From Micavibrio sp. UBA1664 (lineage in GTDB: Bacteria > Pseudomonadota > Alphaproteobacteria > Micavibrionales > UBA1664): a stretch of 6,240 bases of DNA. Below are positions 4,989 through 6,240 of this stretch, one piece after another (position 1 is the first letter of the stretch; each line of letters opens with the position of its first letter). A program made the translations under genes and the position numbers. The notes below the pieces were generated by a model, which saw only the letters and a list, made by a program, of their open reading frames with translations, was not told where the DNA came from and ran no database searches. The stretch lies in assembly GCA_002320485.1 (NCBI GenBank), contig DCKW01000058.1:5212-11451 (forward strand), read 5' to 3'.

Positions 4989-5540
4989 TTATAAAACCTG
5001 TCTGACTTCCTGCACTTCAGGAACGAAATGGCGCATCATGTTTTCAACTCCCTGCTTCAATGTCATGGAGGCAGACGGGCAACCTGCACAGGCACCGCGC
5101 ATATGCAAATAAAGGACACCATCTTCAAAACGGTCAAAAACAATATCTCCACCATCATTGGCAACCGCAGGACGAATACGCGTATCCAAAATTTCAACAA
5201 TTTGTGCAACGACCGGATCATTTTGATAATCATTTTGTTGTTGTGCGGCAGAGGCATCAACCGCAGGTAACCCGCTCATGGCATGGTCCATAATAGCGGC
5301 TAAAACGCGTGGTTTTACCATTGACCAATCGGCGGCATCATCCTTGGTAACACTCACAAAGTCCTTCCCTAGATAAACCCCCGTCACATCGCCGATTTCG
5401 AATAACATTTTACCCAAAGGGGAAATAGTCATAGCCTCCTCAGGAGTTCTGAAATCGAATGTACGTTCCGGCGAGACATCGTTACCCGGCATAAATTTGA
5501 CCGCATTCGGATTAGGAGTGGTTTCTGTATGAATGAACAT
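4989..5540 (-). CDS. nfu: Nfu-type (NifU C-terminal domain) iron-sulfur scaffold protein
   Basis: 183 residues. The Nfu_N domain spans about 1-88, opening with the characteristic MFIHTETTPNPNAVKFMPG. A Q/N/D-rich linker (about 94-108) leads to the NifU-like C-terminal domain (about 109-180). That domain carries the GACAGCPSA motif (149-157), whose C151 and C154 bind a bridging [4Fe-4S] cluster at a dimer interface. The protein carries clusters to target enzymes in the cytoplasm, as do mitochondrial NFU1 and bacterial relatives. The ATG is preceded by AAAGGTG with a 5-nt spacer, so the start is secure. It is the first of a tight pair with tsaB, an arrangement common in alphaproteobacteria. The 45-bp gap from pgk leaves room for a promoter but also permits read-through. 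Confidence 0.95.
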   Translation of the reverse strand: MFIHTETTPNPNAVKFMPGNDVSPERTFDFRTPEEAMTISPLGKMLFEIGDVTGVYLGKDFVSVTKDDAADWSMVKPRVLAAIMDHAMSGLPAVDASAAQQQNDYQNDPVVAQIVEILDTRIRPAVANDGGDIVFDRFEDGVLYLHMRGACAGCPSASMTLKQGVENMMRHFVPEVQEVRQVL

Positions 5541-5545
5541 GGATT

Positions 5546-5552
5546 CACCTTT
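5546..5552 (-). promoter_or_regulatory. Ribosome binding site of nfu
   Basis: Read on the minus strand this is AAAGGTG, 5 nt before the nfu ATG at 5538-5540. Just upstream on the same strand is a TATATT that could be a -10 element, but no matching -35 is visible. Confidence 0.75.
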
Positions 5553-5585
5553 GAATATAATTTCTGACTGTTTTTGTTATTTTAA

Positions 5586-6240
5586 TTACTCTTCTTCGTC
5601 GATCATTTCAAGTGCCGCAATCGCAGGAAGCTCTTTCCCCTCCAGCCATTCCAAAAACGCGCCCCCTGCCGTTGATACATATGTCATATCGTCAACAACG
5701 CCTGCCTTTGCCAGTGCCGCCACCGTGTCACCACCGCCGGCAATGACCTTTAATTGACCCCGCTTGACGAGTTCGGCGGCATATTGTGCCACTTTTACCG
5801 TCGCCTCATCAAAAGGTGAAATCTCGAACGCTCCTAATGGTCCGTTCCAAACTAGCGTTTTACATTGGTCAATTAAATGGCAAATCGCATTGATTGAGGA
5901 TGTCCCGATGTCCAGAACCATTTTGTCGGAAGGTATCGCAGTCATCGGAACCGTATCATAAGGAATGTTTGCTTTGAACTCACTTGCCGCCTTACCGTCA
6001 ATAGGTAAAAAGATAGAGCATCCCGCCTCTTCCGCTTCGGCGAAAATATCCTGCGCCTGTTGTTTCATATCCTTTTCACATAAAGAATTGCCAATATCGG
6101 CACCGGCCGCATATAAAAATGTATTGGCCATCCCGCCCCCAAGAATAAGAATATCCGTACGTTTTACTAAATTATGTAGGACATCCAGTTTTGTTGAGAT
6201 TTTTGCGCCGCCAACGATGGCCGCGACAGGTTTTTCCGGA
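5586..6240 (-). CDS. pgk: Phosphoglycerate kinase, C-terminal part (5' end outside window)
   Basis: 217 codons are visible; the frame stays open to the window edge, and the internal ATG at 6129-6131 is not the start. The product transfers phosphate from 1,3-bisphosphoglycerate to ADP in glycolysis. The visible part begins PEKPVAAIVGGAKISTKLDV, where GGAKxSTKL contributes to nucleotide binding. It continues with LGGGMANTF, then VWNGPLGAFE, then GGGDTVAAL and the STAGGAFLEWLEGKELP signature near the C-terminus. The enzyme is normally about 390-400 residues, so the N-terminal 3-phosphoglycerate-binding domain is mostly missing. The protein ends in a short acidic tail, EMIDEEE, a few residues beyond where most homologues stop. 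It lies 45 bp upstream of nfu on the same strand, so read-through into nfu-tsaB is possible. Confidence 0.96.
   Translation of the reverse strand, partial: PEKPVAAIVGGAKISTKLDVLHNLVKRTDILILGGGMANTFLYAAGADIGNSLCEKDMKQQAQDIFAEAEEAGCSIFLPIDGKAASEFKANIPYDTVPMTAIPSDKMVLDIGTSSINAICHLIDQCKTLVWNGPLGAFEISPFDEATVKVAQYAAELVKRGQLKVIAGGGDTVAALAKAGVVDDMTYVSTAGGAFLEWLEGKELPAIAALEMIDEEE

Noticed and set aside
5028..5293. Open frames on the plus strand opposite nfu
   Set aside because: They are shadows of a clearly coding Nfu protein on the minus strand and show no domain features.
6129..6131. Internal ATG as the start of pgk
   Set aside because: The upstream frame continues with clear phosphoglycerate kinase sequence (VGGAKISTKL) to the window edge, so the real start lies outside.

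Overview
The window looks like a core chromosomal segment of a moderately AT-rich alphaproteobacterium. That call rests on the family types: a 7Fe ferredoxin and a CarD-type regulator in the same neighbourhood, an RpoH with an alphaproteobacterial-style region 2.4 and RpoH box, and an Nfu scaffold carrying an Nfu_N domain upstream of tsaB. I cannot name a genus. Nothing suggests a phage, an insertion sequence, a CRISPR array or recent gene transfer. No rRNA or tRNA gene was recognised.

Layout. Left arm, minus strand: a ten-helix EamA/DMT transporter (126-1151) whose stop codon overlaps the start codon of a 7Fe ferredoxin gene (fdxA, cut by the window at base 1). A 266-bp divergent intergenic region (1152-1417) follows. 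It holds a perfect TTAA-N7-TTAA box of the CtrA type inside a weak promoter candidate, plus overlapping hairpins. Then, on the plus strand, come carD (1418-1933) and, 7 bp later, a secreted DUF305 protein (1941-2315). This pair is closed by a clear intrinsic terminator (2334-2356).

Middle, plus strand: a PPP-type phosphatase-like protein (2459-3307), then an RpoH-family heat-shock sigma factor (3450-4340). The phosphatase fold signatures are recognisable, but five of the six expected metal ligands and both catalytic residues are substituted, so it reads as an intact pseudoenzyme. This is the most unusual object in the window.

Right arm, minus strand: pgk (cut by the right edge), nfu and tsaB run in that order. 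tsaB meets rpoH tail to tail with no intergenic base; both stop codons lie in one TGATCA palindrome.

How the genes relate: CarD (RNA polymerase binding), RpoH (alternative sigma) and the degenerate phosphatase form a plausible stress-transcription neighbourhood. FdxA and Nfu concern Fe-S chemistry. The DUF305 protein probably acts in the envelope, perhaps on copper. Clear Shine-Dalgarno sequences precede carD, rpoH, nfu and fdxA. The downstream cistrons DUF305 and tsaB, and the phosphatase-like gene, lack one.
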